Source of the DNA: Rubripirellula tenax
GTDB taxonomy: Bacteria; Planctomycetota; Planctomycetia; Pirellulales; Pirellulaceae
Assembly: GCF_007860125.1 (NCBI RefSeq)
Contig: NZ_SJPW01000007.1
Span: forward strand, 186,001 to 250,000
Direction of reading: 5' to 3'
Length of the DNA: 64,000 nt
A program made the position numbers and the translations under genes. Each line of letters opens with the position of its first letter. Positions within the stretch are counted from its first letter, which is position 1. This document shows, one piece after another, positions 15,001-21,063 of this stretch. The notes below the pieces were generated by a model. That model did no database searches and had not been told where the DNA came from. It saw nothing but the letters and a program-made list of their open reading frames with translations.

Positions 15001-18000
15001 TTGGACGTCTGACGACGACGGCCGATTACAACGCACGGACGCCGTTCAATGCGACCGATACGTTCTCGTATGTGATTGCCGACGACGGACTAACCACGGA
15101 TCCGCAAAGCAACGCTCAGTTCAACTTGCCAGCCGAACGTTCGGATGCCAATCCGGCGGTCGTAACGATTACCGTGAATCAAGCCAATGACGCGCCGACG
15201 TTCACACTTTCGTCATCGTCGATCAATATTCTCGAACGCGATGACAGCGTCGGAACAACGGTTCCCGGCTTTGCACTGAACGTGCTACCCGGTCCCGCTA
15301 GCGCAACGGACGAAATCAACCGTCAAACCGTTGAGTTCACTTTCCCAGCATCATTGAATGGACCGACCACAGTACCCGTGGGTCTATTCACACGACTGCC
15401 TGAATTGACGCCTGATGGAATCCTTACGGTCTTCCCGGCTCCTGATGCCATTGGCTCGGCGACCTTTGTCGTCCAGGCATCGGACGTCGAAACCGGAACG
15501 ACGGGTTTCGTTTCGCGTCAAGCATTGGCAACATTCACGGTCAACGTACGACCGGTCAACGACGCGCCTCGATTTAGCGACACACTCGATCCGCGATCGG
15601 ACGTTCGGGATGCGGATGATGCCTACACCGTCGCCGCCGGCGACAGCAACGGCGATGGCCAAATCGATGATGCAACGATCCGCTACACGCTGCGTGAAGA
15701 CAACACGCAAGCCAACGGTGTTGTCGAAGACTACTTCATTCCTCTTCGCCGCGAAAACTTGGTCGGCTACAGCCGGGTCGGTCTGCTGGACGTCTTCAAC
15801 GTTGGACCTGCCAATGAAGCGGGCGCGTTTGAAGGGGGATCACAGTTGCTCGAGTTCCTAAGCGCTGGAACGGCATCGTCAGCGGGTGGCCTACTCCGCA
15901 CAACCGATCGCGGCGGCACGTTGACTCCCGTATTCGACAATGCAGGAGTGTTGACTGGATTGAATTATCGTCCGCCAACCGACTTTAACTCGTCTTTCGC
16001 AGGCGTCGACTCGTTCACCTATTTGGTGCGTGACGACAACCCTGCGGGCGGCGAAACGTTCGACCTGGCCGCAGCCGGATTGGTCCCTGACCGATTGACG
16101 GCAAGTAACCGAGTTGAATTGTTCTTGACGCCTGTCAACGATCGACCTGAATTTGATGCGGCAACGTTGAACATTTCTGTTCAAGAAGACACTCAATTGA
16201 TCCGGTTCGATAATTACGCGGTGAACATCAGTGCCGGTCCAGCGACAACCGCCTTCGACGAAGTCGACGTGAACACAGGACAAGTGGTCGAGTTCACTGT
16301 CACTTCGTTGGACTTCCCGCTCGAAGAGTCGGCTGACTTCTTCAGCGACTATCCGACGATCGATGAACAAACGGGCTTGCTGACGTTCCGGTCCGCACCG
16401 AACGTGTTTGGCGTATTCCGTTTCGAGGTCGTACTCAGCGACCAGAATCGCGATGGCACACTGTCGAATAACACGACGCGTGGTGACTTGATCTCTTCGA
16501 TTCCGGTGACCATGACGATCAACGTCAATCCAGTCAACGATCCTCCGATTGTCGACCCGAATGCTGCACCATTGTCGTTCTCGATTCTGGAAGATGGATT
16601 GTTCGAGATCCTCGTCGAAGGTGACAACACCTCGCGTGGATTGCTGGATGTGTACTTCCCTGGACCTAACGTGGGTGCAACCAACGAATCGGCCAACATT
16701 GCACCACGTCCCGGTGGGAACCAATCCGTTTCACTCGGGTCGCCTGTGCCAACACAGAGCGCCCAAGGCGGTTCGTTGCAGTTGGTCACGACCAACGGTG
16801 TGACAAGCTTGCTATATCGTCCGCGAGCCAACTTTGTCGGCACCGATTCGTTCATCTACACGGTCGTCGACGACGGCGTCACGGTTGATTCTACCGGTGT
16901 CGTCCAAAACGATCCGCGGATCGCATCGAATACGGTCACGTTCGAAGTCTTACCTGTCAACGATGCACCGCAGTTCAGCGGAGCCGGAAATGTGGTTAGC
17001 GACGAAGACCAGGGTCCGATCACGTTCGCGAACTGGGCGACCAATGTTTTGGCCGGTCCGGCAACCGCAACGGATGAAACGGACGGATTCCGCGGCACTC
17101 CTGCCCAAGGTTTGCAGTTTGTCTTTACCCAGACCTCGCCGAATCTCGATTTGTTCGAGACCGCGCCTCGTGCGGTGTTCAATGAAACCACCGGATCCTG
17201 GGATCTGCAGTACCAAACCCAACCCGACGCCAACGGCATTGCGTTCTTTGAAGTCGTCTTGCAGGACAACGGTCCCAGTGACCCTGGCATTGGCGACGTG
17301 TTCCTCAGCAGCCCGCCGCGAACGTTCTCGATCAATGTCAATGCGGTCAATGATCCGCCGACATTCTCGTTGGTCAATGGGACGATCACACGTCCCGAAG
17401 ATAGCGGTCCGTTCAGCACCCTGCAGGTGTCGAACATCAGCCCCGGACCCGGCGACGAATCTGCCCAAACGGTATCGTTCCAAATCGAACCGCTAAGCCC
17501 TGAGTTTGCGGCGTTGTTCACGGAAGTCCCATCGATCAATGCCGATGGTCAACTTCGGTTCACCCCCGCACCGAATGCGAACAGCGTCAACTTAGGCCCC
17601 ATTCCGATCCGCGTCACGGGACGCGATTCCGCAGGTGCCGAGGCAGCAACGGTTCAATTCAACATCGTGATCACGGAAGTCAACGACGCCCCACGTGCCG
17701 TCTCGGACGTGTTCAGCGGCGACGAAGACACCGCGTTTACGATCACGACCGCGGAACTGCTTGCCAACGATGTCGACCCCGACTTGCTAACCAATCCGTC
17801 GGAAACGGTGCAGTTGGTCTTGCCGGCGAACTCGCTTTCGGTCAGCGGCGCCAAGGTGACGTATAATTCGACGACCGGCGTGATCACCTACGATCCCACC
17901 GACGCCACCACCTTGCAATCGTTACCGGCTGGTGGTTCGCTAGTCGATTCCTTTGCCTACTCGTTGGTCGATGCGGCAGGACTGAACAGCAACTTGGTAA

Positions 18001-19103
18001 CGGTGGCAATCAACGTCACCGGAATCAATGACGCTCCAACGCTCGTCGCTGACTCGCCAACACTGAATCCGGATGGTCCGACGATCATTCGCGTGCTCGA
18101 CAACGACAACGACATCGATGGAACCATCGACGTCAATTCGCTGCAAATCACGCTGCAACCGGCATTCGGTTCGCTGGCGATTCAACCCGACGGGTCGTTG
18201 ATTTACACGCCGTTCTCGAGCTTCGGGGAAGAAGACATCTTCCAGTACACCGTCGCTGACAACTTGGGACTGCGAAGCGATGTGTCGACCGTAACGATTT
18301 CTTCCAACGCCAGCCCGATTGCTCGCGACGATGTTGGTGGAACGTTCCTCGGTGAAGCAACCATCATCAACGTTACCGCGAACGACTCGGATCCAGACGG
18401 AACAGTCGATCTGGCCAGCGTCACTATCGTTACGCAAGCTCGCCGCGGCGAAGCGGTGCCACTTGCCGACGGAACGATCCAATACTTGCCTGCTCCAGGG
18501 TTCGTTGGACGGGATACGTTCACGTATCAAGTCCGGGACAACGATGGGCGGCCAAGCAATATTGCGACCGTTAGCGTTCAAGTGGTGGCCAGTCGCTTGC
18601 AGAACCCCGACGAGTTCAGCGACGTCAACGACGACGGTTTCGTCACCGCTATTGACGCGTTGCTGATCATCAACCGATTGTCGCGTGACAGCGACGGTGA
18701 TGGACGAGTCCCGGTCACCGAAAGTGATCGTGGACCGAACTACTTCGACGTCTCCGGCGATCAAACGATCACGTCACTTGACGCGCTTCGAGTGATCAAC
18801 CACTTGAGCCGCATCAACAACCGCGTCGGTGCCGAATTGGTTTCGGACGTGGTAACGCAATCAGTCGTTGGAATCGATGTTCTGAAGTCCAACGCCGACC
18901 CGGCGTCGGAAGCGTTTGATCAATCGATCGCTGACGAGTTCACCGAATGGTCGTCGTCCGCGGAAGCTAAGATCGTGGATGTTTCGACGGTCGACTCCAG
19001 CTTCGCTGACGATGTCATCGACTTGATCGCTGACGGACATCAGCCTAGCGACGGCAACGACGCTCTATCAGCACTCGACGCTGCCTTCATCGATCTGATG
19101 TAA
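1..19103 (+). CDS. Giant multidomain secreted/adhesin-like protein with C-terminal dockerin (5' end outside window)
   Basis: The reading frame is open from the left edge, so the N-terminus and any signal peptide are missing; at least 6365 residues are present. Seen in order, numbered from a TTG at base 6: pre-peptidase-like beta domain (about 118-210), right-handed beta-helix (about 280-1040), further pre-peptidase-like domains (near 1200, 1400-1530, 1630-1760, 2960-3070), a second beta-helix stretch (3080-3300), a GEVED domain (about 3930-4240, with the literal GEVEDYSV), about eleven cadherin/Ig-like units each marked by N-D-[ARP]-P (4350-6010), and a two-EF-hand dockerin (about 6200-6275: DVNDDGFVTAID and DVSGDQTITSLD). 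At least nine copies of a DGDTF...TFEF motif are scattered from 7450 to 13800. Planctomycete giant proteins of this kind are thought to act at the cell surface or in the matrix; the exact role is unknown. No C-terminal membrane anchor is visible. Confidence 0.9.
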   Translation, partial: ALVETASTGPGLPFQEFRVNDEDPSRGVLILDAGENWYDGYGLSPDARPSWFVEALRGVGSLLGIGNTFEQVPGVASGSLPGLYDPTLFPVTTAANGFSIEPDFLSTSDIIPGQALHRPEIRDADLYKFTVEKTGRISIESFAQRLQDTSLLDTDLQLWKLNATTGKYDLVARNADFYGNDSFIGIDVAPNSGGAAATYVLGVTAAGNEDYNPNIEGSGGGGRSQGRYDMRISFVSSQVNTIVDTNESRLDGDSDGQQGGDFNFWFRVTKTKDLAAVGEPRTLFVSPTVGTNTTARGTVDAPLQTIAYALSQSRPGDIVRLLPDGGTDGRIDTTADNRAYEIGRASNGSILADGETLRVPKGVTVMVDAGSILKLRSAKISVGSESVDEDRSLAAFQVLGAPFLVDRDGAIIDGTVDITSYREESRDGVLLGADTNLLTTTPTPGDWAGIEFRHDFDYSEGRKVWENEGIFLDYVSHADIRYGGGSVQLTDPVVTPLQMLEARPTLVYNSISQSRDAAMSADPNSFAETNFAAPVFQQASLDRFGTTFTSDYDRVGPFIRGNVLSNNSINGLFVRVVTPAAGQREPMTVAGRFDDADIVHTLSEVLVLQGEPGGPVLLEERPDVVSSTIVPAAGTGVGTLVDGTTLDYRITFVNQNGFESLASLPTRSVDVTTSGAVVLGSLPTAPAEYSGRRLYRQTPSGDYELVTTLDRVSTTYTDTGVTRGGLLSSAAIAATNDIRLLPRTNARLSVDPGLVVKLESARIEVTFGADFYAEGVDGKPVVFTSRTDDRYGAGGTFDTTNDGDSISPTPGDWSGLVFRQGSSASIDYATISYGGGDSATSGELSSFNPIEILQADVRVAHSTFANNASGDNDGYGIRDGIGFNSAATIFVRGAQPILVDNTIIDNDGAAISINPDALNYLSVRDRGRGTGAVDVFVTDGDNQGPLIAANKLDNNTVNGLFIRNESLTTESVWDDADIVHVVEESVYVYNHHQRSGLRLKSDPNQSLVVKFQAGGSINAEHVNTDVTDSIGGTVQVLGQPGFPVVMTSASDCSVGAGFTPDGVAQTDTLNENTCVSGDVIFGPMIDQFTDSGPNIDEWSIVADDSGSISVTVYDSDQGIISLNGGTPVTLNNETRTITINNVAPGSVHVFTHELIGTLTHYRPVFSGASQVFFVENRTSPNDVFNSASGTGTETGSNLELGFDERFDTLPSKFADTTYFYDLDVGDQITWRGFFDDFPGGADAVQVDLIAPDGTIVQSVNTQPILPNAGTTLNATVGANQAGFWGVKLTAPESIEPFAGHYLMDVEVTGAGGARDVQKSVRHYLLKDSFLASPFGLAAAGDWYGIIIQPGANDRNVAFIGEAERSVSTLSAVNAIPTNAQILGSLAQDEKSSDENRRLGFNVRGSLSQNGDIDVYSFKASGGTEVFIDIDDTDFGLDTVVELIDINGNILALSNSSITESVTPTSLVNNIGPGRVLPLRKTGIDIVETPNAMDAGMRVVLPGNSANPDNVYYVRVRSSNLRPGDFASRLTTSSLVGAGLSSGQYQLSIRLRETDEIAGSTIRLADIRFAFNAIDIPAAPSHSPLAGEHAEELNENGIDVNDGGTAFNGTEGSAQFANANGDPLGALSFSDRGTLRVSGTLGNQVLQSDPQFGLLSEQDIDVYRVDLFSNVQEPNIIGENRFVSTTFDIDYADQLGRPNTSIAVYSSAGRLILHSRDSNIADDQGRPTDGNDMTNLSAGSGGTLDAYIGPVELQVGTYYVVVSSAQMIPSSLDQMFENNPVDSNVRILPIDSSRRLVEENFFDSSLGVNSSSNVFFNGQETVSLKTAAELPSLAPVFDETSLVPYKLEDVRLFVTLDQGLTGTNQSTLVTIDPFTGRLERTIGQFGQPVGDLAMRRDGELFSYSLGPQTGNQTNGNSGNFLNISSANAAANNSGDDGLTFRRNNQAGTGTEGDDNAQLLINAMAFVPSTNTSAVPGNNPNIPDGERAFALGDRDNFGRGEIPDALRRNILYSVVANSGAATNQGSTNAMLDRNFPNAPFSDALGAASNKRELGIVDTGQFIDSPTDPDGNLVNGGSITGIAIDPVQGTSLLYAVSDQGYVYTFNPFDQRSVDVDGDPNNQYTEVINSTNHGLVTPDPDDFTSTFNGFVRFSSLTMGPRITERADTFGLGPFAQVMFGITAEGWIYTMQIDPVTNRVAPAHVLMDGRASIPMADAFGNTLGVAPTGAAFSIREENLWHQTTDRGTDDGHGLFVAPDQSRIRTLGGSSLYFGVEIDGNADNNTIEGGNGTLNPGGAHGSVVSRPISLDGYSSGDKPTLYFNYFLETENDPDYDPPSNGINNQQVDAFRVFAAGDDGQWRLLTTNDTYRSFSNVPSDDEYDLFALNGGIPIQETFENTGDWRQARVDLSPLAGHKNVQLRFDFSTAGGMQSQFFDNGYLTEIQATPGTDIVEGSGFGLFSNTTFDFANFEFVRGAAVNVPDPTTIVDGQLVSFTGPDGNTTTLRLTTGPELAATDLNIAPTDLAADLATKIATRLQTLAPTLLAVANGNQVIASEAQTFLLEPAGFGSATAIQNLPNGNVPVFYASTMTMQQVRDSIRQSLANGIGNVDVTTGITTATLQNYPEYGTNRIRVYNQNFFSNTSALGFSTFLPGDEFGAAASTSVSNTQINTRPGSNNNVEGVYIDDIVVGFAERGEVVYNAPVNRNFSVLPEQRTFTFTDEQVPEFPNEILVGGYTLEVRKSSDYGVPEDYDPIRLQLNEQFGLGRSFDTNDRLTDGVTLIVPSAETVVDGDTFVLSNGTASLTFEFDSNNNVTAGRIPVPFTPIGVGTAFSPDTDESDVLARNVRDAINSTAARNVLGIRAGGGDSSDLGALTGNRVELFGSSIQVNPSAGRFIKVDMVNEETFYGRESARTIPSVDHDAQTAVNSIFYDTFARATVTDYVNGNTDTLVAVGKIGDHVGTGDGNELILDVPSNDVDIVKIYLRAGDAIDVDLDTIGWTRGTVLVDPLLEIYADVAGIPTLVPTATSLRAPGETTDGLSILGFTAPASGYYYVRVAAEPGFFFGTDSFGDYQLTIRPNGFLSKDILMVDYHFGFGDANTFRDQGQLIIESNFIRNFTNTGIRATFDPGEPSVDDDANFTSTPLDRRPGSATLLRNENSDRLLPGTVITNNVVITDSGTGIEFSGEVAGSGDSPVPTPFGRIVNNTVVGNGSGTGISVSGGASPTVLNNIIANFGVGVDVAGNSLSTEVNGNALQGNGTNATVTLSATNFIIPVGTPLFQNADAGIYIPAEGSVVIDSSFASLNDRSNFDNTVKQPVGISSSPIIAPSFDAYGIPRVDDPNVATPGGVGANVFIDRGAIDRSDVVRPIATLVSPLDFNSAAGGQVDGGDIDPSESFVRLTEGSVEFFEIQLTDPSGSGPDGRTITSQTVLLTENGRRLVPGVDYTFGYSDNSRLIRLTPLAGLWRTDAVYEITLNNQTRIAYQAPAGDEITDGDQVTLTDNAGNRVTFEYESGYAVAVPQTTLLTIEGANNAFADRETFVVTAPNGNSITFEFNLVGSTTGGRVPIELSSASTLTQVRNAILASFASPAPGAAGQTVQQFLDLAPVAVGNDAIQLGTLVGHAVTSASPGLTVSGQTGGVVDGQTFVYTTAAAMVTFEFDSDGSTAAGNVAIPMTRQSTPSEVAQAIVTAVRGQGLGLGGAVATEDGTVVLGGQTGDLVDTTASALTLQGAPGVASKLSLTIPPASTGASIDGDTFTVTHEGATTTFRYTTDPNFVSADRLVLLAPTDLINTIATKSAVAIAAAFPGDLLATAAGATILIGEPSAATSSTTTSVTGGSAGLIPGGISGGAIAVNYLPTSPRNSIAATLQSAIAASPLNVSTFEAGGGTILISGGASLLGSIAGGPETNVGVLTPAITDLAGNPVSETRTNDETRFTIIMPDVVFDFGDAPTSYGTLVSDNGARHTIGTNGLPRLGDFIDSEDNGQPIGQDDAPISISISTAAPGGQPVIFTIDPLSIPQTVLATIDSMPIGGETLAINVGGRVQTFELVELNSNPTDLNIPVTFTDSESLSEIMTRLVTIIRGAIPQTDDGLLIAKNSDNSLTITSTDDEDGVLQGEFIADGTTYNVFTQRGTDPTNVQTQDVLGFLNPKDPAGTNVDVKVFGAGLLHAWIDFDQSGVFDADEQVVANLPVSGDPLVGSFNTLTVFTPSDAIVGNTWMRVRISESGNLLPTGVAIGGEVEDYSVQVISVDLPMPDDDTYSIDEDALLDTHAQMLPSISDGDVLPLNRFLPPQYIVGSLPTNGTLVSLDSNTGHFVYQPNPDFNGVDTFTYRLSTQPNENATTISLDSFATVTINVAPVNDAPGGSDQDFLALEDLPLTITADQLLVDAVGDATVVPPATGGVADPFLSEQNQVSSLRVVAVQGSGGTPITASNTASAAGNIAISSNGSGVNVRVNNAVDGDIFSLAFAGTSATFELVPVGGTATAGAVAVAIATGDTPATIASRLATQIGLAFAASGPAVSAAASGDTVSVSFTGQVVQTTPSNASVISVTPIAGGQAIDVLSVPTGTTGGTTPVTGDRLTINIAGQSRTYEFVAAGSAVTAGNIAVPLLAFADPSSAAARASAAANLAEAINDQFLSDDTGTLATIVDGTTNPNQLVLSYGVISAAKPFATSRGSAIALFDANGSLIELRYLSGQDLNRDNPPPATPALTDEFTYVIRDNGVSIDLTNNRFDYGTQADSLPATATIDVAPQNDPPELVADIISVGPLGPNAANVLTDWETFGGETPTEDQPLTIDPAFLLRNDSRGPTSAADESAPGSLNDTGLSVTSVAMLDGAQGTVELIGGQIIFTPATNIFGDVIFTYSAQDEGINESSTGTRALVPLTSVNGTVTVSVQPVNDAPVAFDRALSFTESSDPGTGPALTFTRDQLILGSAGETPATPGVFAPTLAAPFNESEQTAGLRVVAFTTTAGTVDAASLTGTGTETLTLASDNGGTFEFDFVDGIFTVGRLTTTADYNARTPFNATDTFSYVIADDGLTTDPQSNAQFNLPAERSDANPAVVTITVNQANDAPTFTLSSSSINILERDDSVGTTVPGFALNVLPGPASATDEINRQTVEFTFPASLNGPTTVPVGLFTRLPELTPDGILTVFPAPDAIGSATFVVQASDVETGTTGFVSRQALATFTVNVRPVNDAPRFSDTLDPRSDVRDADDAYTVAAGDSNGDGQIDDATIRYTLREDNTQANGVVEDYFIPLRRENLVGYSRVGLLDVFNVGPANEAGAFEGGSQLLEFLSAGTASSAGGLLRTTDRGGTLTPVFDNAGVLTGLNYRPPTDFNSSFAGVDSFTYLVRDDNPAGGETFDLAAAGLVPDRLTASNRVELFLTPVNDRPEFDAATLNISVQEDTQLIRFDNYAVNISAGPATTAFDEVDVNTGQVVEFTVTSLDFPLEESADFFSDYPTIDEQTGLLTFRSAPNVFGVFRFEVVLSDQNRDGTLSNNTTRGDLISSIPVTMTINVNPVNDPPIVDPNAAPLSFSILEDGLFEILVEGDNTSRGLLDVYFPGPNVGATNESANIAPRPGGNQSVSLGSPVPTQSAQGGSLQLVTTNGVTSLLYRPRANFVGTDSFIYTVVDDGVTVDSTGVVQNDPRIASNTVTFEVLPVNDAPQFSGAGNVVSDEDQGPITFANWATNVLAGPATATDETDGFRGTPAQGLQFVFTQTSPNLDLFETAPRAVFNETTGSWDLQYQTQPDANGIAFFEVVLQDNGPSDPGIGDVFLSSPPRTFSINVNAVNDPPTFSLVNGTITRPEDSGPFSTLQVSNISPGPGDESAQTVSFQIEPLSPEFAALFTEVPSINADGQLRFTPAPNANSVNLGPIPIRVTGRDSAGAEAATVQFNIVITEVNDAPRAVSDVFSGDEDTAFTITTAELLANDVDPDLLTNPSETVQLVLPANSLSVSGAKVTYNSTTGVITYDPTDATTLQSLPAGGSLVDSFAYSLVDAAGLNSNLVTVAINVTGINDAPTLVADSPTLNPDGPTIIRVLDNDNDIDGTIDVNSLQITLQPAFGSLAIQPDGSLIYTPFSSFGEEDIFQYTVADNLGLRSDVSTVTISSNASPIARDDVGGTFLGEATIINVTANDSDPDGTVDLASVTIVTQARRGEAVPLADGTIQYLPAPGFVGRDTFTYQVRDNDGRPSNIATVSVQVVASRLQNPDEFSDVNDDGFVTAIDALLIINRLSRDSDGDGRVPVTESDRGPNYFDVSGDQTITSLDALRVINHLSRINNRVGAELVSDVVTQSVVGIDVLKSNADPASEAFDQSIADEFTEWSSSAEAKIVDVSTVDSSFADDVIDLIADGHQPSDGNDALSALDAAFIDLM
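18601..18837 (+). other. Dockerin type I-like calcium-binding module within the giant protein
   Basis: Two EF-hand-like loops about 50 residues apart, each followed by a hydrophobic helix ending in IIN-LSR or VIN-LSR. Loop one reads D-V-N-D-D-G-F-V-T-A-I-D and fits the DxNxDGxxxxxD pattern exactly. Loop two reads D-V-S-G-D-Q-T-I-T-S-L-D and has Q where G is usual. Dockerin-like modules are common at the ends of planctomycete giant proteins. No cohesin domain is recognisable in this window, so the partner is unknown. Confidence 0.85.
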
Positions 19104-19138
19104 CGGTTCTCTGCTGAAAAGATCGGATTCGATCTCGG

Positions 19139-19180
19139 AAGGACAGTCGCCAAACGCGGGCGACTGTCCTTCATTTTTTA
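19139..19180 (+). terminator. Rho-independent terminator of the giant gene
   Basis: A perfect 13-bp stem (19139-19151 with 19159-19171, core GGACAGTCGCC / GGCGACTGTCC) with a 7-nt loop is followed by a T-run (CATTTTTTA). It begins 36 bases after the giant gene's stop and separates it from flgK. Confidence 0.9.
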
Positions 19181-19347
19181 GGGTGATAGCTCCTGGCGAT
19201 TTTCTCGCCGTGAAACTTTCCGATCAGATGGATTTTGTGGATTGGGCAGTCGCATTCGACCGATATTTTCCGATGGTACGCCGGTATAGATATCCCTTGA
19301 AGGGCAACGACGGCGTCCACGGGCCATGATGTCGGGGAAAAATTGCC

Positions 19348-21036
19348 ATGAGTTTGTTCGGTACGATTCAGCAATCCGCCGGTGCACTCAACGCAGCCCA
19401 GATCGGTTTGCAGGTCGTTGGCAACAACATCGCCAACGCGAATACGCCAGGCTACATCCGACAGAACCTTGAACAAGCATCCTCCGTTGCGGTTCGCGAA
19501 GGAGGTCTGATCAAAGGCACGGGTGTCCGCCCGACCGGGATCGTCCAGGTCATCGACCAACAACTTGCCGAACGCATGTTCAACGCCAAGACCGACTTGG
19601 CGGGGTCCGAAGCGCTGGACAAAGCGTACGGACAGCTCGAAGAATTGACGAACGATTTGAACAACGAAGGACTCAATCAACAGTTCTCGTTGTTTAACAA
19701 CGCGCTTCAAGAATTGTCGGCTCAACCCAACGACTCTTCGCTACGCAGCTTCGTCATCCTGCAAGCCGATACGCTTGCGAACAACATCCAGAACAGCCGC
19801 GAACAGGCCATTGCTCGCCGCGAACTTTGGAACGGCGATCTCGACCAGATGGCCAACGATATCAACCGACTGACCGAGCGCATTGCCAAACTGAACCTAG
19901 AGATCGCGACGATCGAGGGTGGTGGAGTCCTACACAGCGATGCGACGGGCTTGAGAGATCAACGCTATCGCGACCTCGAAGACCTTTCCCAGTACGTCAA
20001 CGTGAACATCCAGGAACAGGAAAGCGGCACGGTCGCGGTCTTTGTCGGCGGAGACTACTTGGTCAGCAATGGCATTCGCCGCGAAGTCGAATCGGCGTAC
20101 AGCCTGTCCAAGGGTCGTAACGAGATTCGGATTTCGGAAACAGACTCGCCACTACAGGCGACCCGGGGAATTCTTGGGGCAACCAATGAAGTGCTCGATG
20201 GAGTGTTCGGTGACTATGTTGCCAGCATCGATGACATGGCTTCATCGCTCATTCGAAGCGCCAACGAAGTTCACTCTCAAGGGCAAGGTCGCGACGGGTT
20301 CGACCAACTGCTGTCGACCGTCGTCGCCAATACGGGTGTACCGCTTGACGATGCGCAACTGTCGTTCCAGCCGCGCAACGGCACCTTCGACTTGACAATC
20401 ATTGACGAGCAAGGCGAACCGATTAGCGACCATCGAATCAATGTCCGTATGCTTGGACAAGTCACCGACTCGACCGTCAGCTCGATCGTTGCGGACATCA
20501 ATGCCATCGATGGTCTGACCGCGAACGTCACACGTGAGGGTCGTCTCGAGATTCTGTCTGACTCGCCGACTGCGAAATTCACGTTTGGCGAAGACACCAG
20601 CGGATTCTTGGCCGCCGCCGGAATCAACACGTTCTTTACCGGGCGGAGCGGCGTCGATATCGCGGTGAATCAGACGTTGAAAGACAACCCCGATCTACTG
20701 TCCATCAGCAAGAGTGGCATCGGCGAAGATACCGACGCGTTGACCGACCTGATCGGTATCGTCGACAAACCACAAGACAACTTGGGTGGTCGATCCGTTC
20801 GCCAGACGTACGAAAGATCAGTTTCAAGTCTGGGCCAGAAAATTGGCTTGCAGCAGAGTTCCACCGAAGGACTTAGAAACTTCTATGCAACTTTGCAAAG
20901 CCAACACTTGGCGATCACCGGCGTTAACATTGACGAAGAATCGATCAAGATGGTCAGCTACCAACGCGCGTTCCAAGCTTCATCGCGGGTGATCTCGACC
21001 GCCAGTGAAATGCTTGATCTGTTGGTCAATCTTTAA
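19348..21036 (+). CDS. flgK: Flagellar hook-associated protein 1 (FlgK)
   Basis: FlgK is the first hook-filament junction protein, exported through the flagellar type III apparatus and polymerised at the hook tip. The 562-residue product has the typical flagellar rod/hook N-terminus (SLFGTIQQSAGALNAAQIGL, then VVGNNIANANTPGYIRQ near 27-43) and the C-terminal helix ending SYQRAFQASSRVISTASEML, which together form the coiled-coil core. Length fits the family. The ATG is preceded by GGGGAAAA 6 nt upstream. No other flagellar gene lies beside it; the upstream neighbour is the terminated giant gene and the downstream neighbour converges at 27 bp. Isolated flagellar genes are common in planctomycetes. 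Confidence 0.93.
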   Translation: MSLFGTIQQSAGALNAAQIGLQVVGNNIANANTPGYIRQNLEQASSVAVREGGLIKGTGVRPTGIVQVIDQQLAERMFNAKTDLAGSEALDKAYGQLEELTNDLNNEGLNQQFSLFNNALQELSAQPNDSSLRSFVILQADTLANNIQNSREQAIARRELWNGDLDQMANDINRLTERIAKLNLEIATIEGGGVLHSDATGLRDQRYRDLEDLSQYVNVNIQEQESGTVAVFVGGDYLVSNGIRREVESAYSLSKGRNEIRISETDSPLQATRGILGATNEVLDGVFGDYVASIDDMASSLIRSANEVHSQGQGRDGFDQLLSTVVANTGVPLDDAQLSFQPRNGTFDLTIIDEQGEPISDHRINVRMLGQVTDSTVSSIVADINAIDGLTANVTREGRLEILSDSPTAKFTFGEDTSGFLAAAGINTFFTGRSGVDIAVNQTLKDNPDLLSISKSGIGEDTDALTDLIGIVDKPQDNLGGRSVRQTYERSVSSLGQKIGLQQSSTEGLRNFYATLQSQHLAITGVNIDEESIKMVSYQRAFQASSRVISTASEMLDLLVNL

Positions 21037-21063
21037 GTCGCGAATCGAGCGAACAAGTCGCCA

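Noticed and set aside
19235-19265. Possible sigma-28 promoter (CCGATATT box) before flgK
   Set aside because: No TAAA-type -35 element at the right distance; the match is by chance.
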